The notes beneath the pieces were generated by a model, which did no database searches, had not been told where the DNA came from, and saw nothing but the letters and a program-made list of their open reading frames with translations. The translations under genes were made by a program, and so were the position numbers. Of a stretch of 64,000 nt of DNA, positions 63,905 through 64,000 are shown piece after piece (position 1 is the first letter of the stretch; each line of letters starts with the position of its first letter). The stretch spans positions 62,001 to 126,000 of the forward strand of contig NIZT01000025.1 in the NCBI GenBank assembly GCA_003315655.1, in the 5' to 3' direction. The stretch is from Candidatus Methanobinarius endosymbioticus (GTDB taxonomy: Archaea > Methanobacteriota > Methanobacteria > Methanobacteriales > Methanobacteriaceae).

Positions 63905-64000
63905 ATGAATAAACGATTATTTGGAACATTTGGAGTTAGAAGAACTGCTAATGATGTTTTAACCCCTGAGTTTGCATTAAGGTTAGCTGCAAGTTATGGA
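63905..64000 (+). CDS. glmM: Phosphoglucosamine mutase (GlmM), 5' end only
   Basis: The window ends 32 codons into this gene. MNKRLFGTFGVRRTANDVLT then PEFALRLAASYG matches the N-terminus of archaeal phosphoglucosamine/phosphohexose mutases, whose F-G-x-x-G-x-R segment binds the phosphosugar. The enzyme interconverts glucosamine-6-phosphate and glucosamine-1-phosphate on the way to UDP-GlcNAc, used in pseudomurein. Whether it is GlmM or a phosphomannomutase paralogue cannot be decided from this piece. Confidence 0.8.
   Translation, partial: MNKRLFGTFGVRRTANDVLTPEFALRLAASYG

Overview
The window looks like a chromosomal segment of a very AT-rich methanogenic archaeon of the order Methanobacteriales, closest in character to Methanobrevibacter. 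The evidence is the gene content: methanogenesis markers 8 and 16, ComA of coenzyme M synthesis, bifunctional FBP aldolase/phosphatase, archaeal AlaRS, Pelota, TFE, Spt5, RadB and CDC48, FtsZ next to secE-spt5-rpl11-rpl1-rpl10-rpl12, and MurG-like and MraY-like proteins fitting a pseudomurein wall. No rRNA, CRISPR array, insertion sequence or complete prophage was seen. One tRNA gene (Ile, GAT) is present.

The dominant feature is a sharp split between intact core genes and broken accessory genes. Translation, transcription, replication/repair, cell division, coenzyme and central-carbon genes are uninterrupted. About nineteen other loci carry frameshifts, nonsense codons or lost starts: an ABC exporter, a beta-helix surface protein, TspO, a B12/radical SAM protein, three glycosyltransferase genes, a rubredoxin-TPP enzyme, an FmdE-like protein, a nitroreductase, prephenate dehydrogenase, a PAP2 phosphatase, methanogenesis marker 8, ThiC, an MgtA Mg2+ ATPase, an OB-fold protein, an ADP-ribosyltransferase-like toxin and others. 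Many shifts fall in A/T runs, so sequencing error could explain part. However, in-frame nonsense substitutions and changed catalytic residues in the same genes argue for real decay. Intergenic DNA is long and almost pure A+T. I infer a host-restricted lineage in genome reduction, such as a methanogen living inside an anaerobic protist or in a gut; this is a hypothesis.

Layout: 1-3.1 kb, dead ABC exporter and surface protein. 3.1-7.8 kb, aminotransferase, then radB-sua5 divergent from an archaetidylinositol-phosphate synthase gene and two tandem DUF357 genes. 7.9-11.8 kb, dead tspO, fbp, dead radical SAM gene. 12.1-17.5 kb, thiI, marker 16, alaS. 18-22.4 kb, a decayed surface-glycan island. 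22.4-28.3 kb, the rpl12-rpl10-rpl1-rpl11-spt5-secE-ftsZ cluster, all on the minus strand. 28.8-36 kb, a pyruvate-kinase-C-domain protein, comA, a CofE-like gene, tfe, an HD protein, an ACT regulator, tRNA-Ile, a DUF59 protein and an ArcS-like protein. 36-45.4 kb, rubredoxin-TPP enzyme, hypC, an FAD oxidoreductase with a dead FmdE partner, MurG-like and MraY-like wall genes, pelA. 45.8-56.2 kb, a DUF5518 protein, dead tyrA, cdc48, dead pap2, dead marker 8, a CBS protein, dead thiC, glutaredoxin and an FTR-rubredoxin protein. 56.5-64 kb, dead mgtA, lig, dead OB-fold and ADP-ribosyltransferase genes, and the start of glmM.

Taken together the segment predicts loss of de novo thiamine-pyrimidine and tyrosine synthesis, of surface glycans and of Mg2+-ATPase uptake, with growth and division machinery kept. 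I did not find a convincing new multi-gene system. The most distinctive items are the ADP-ribosyltransferase-like remnant, the rubredoxin-TPP fusion, the decayed methanogenesis marker 8, a possible small RNA or attenuator upstream of cdc48, and a 19-bp perfect palindrome upstream of fbp.
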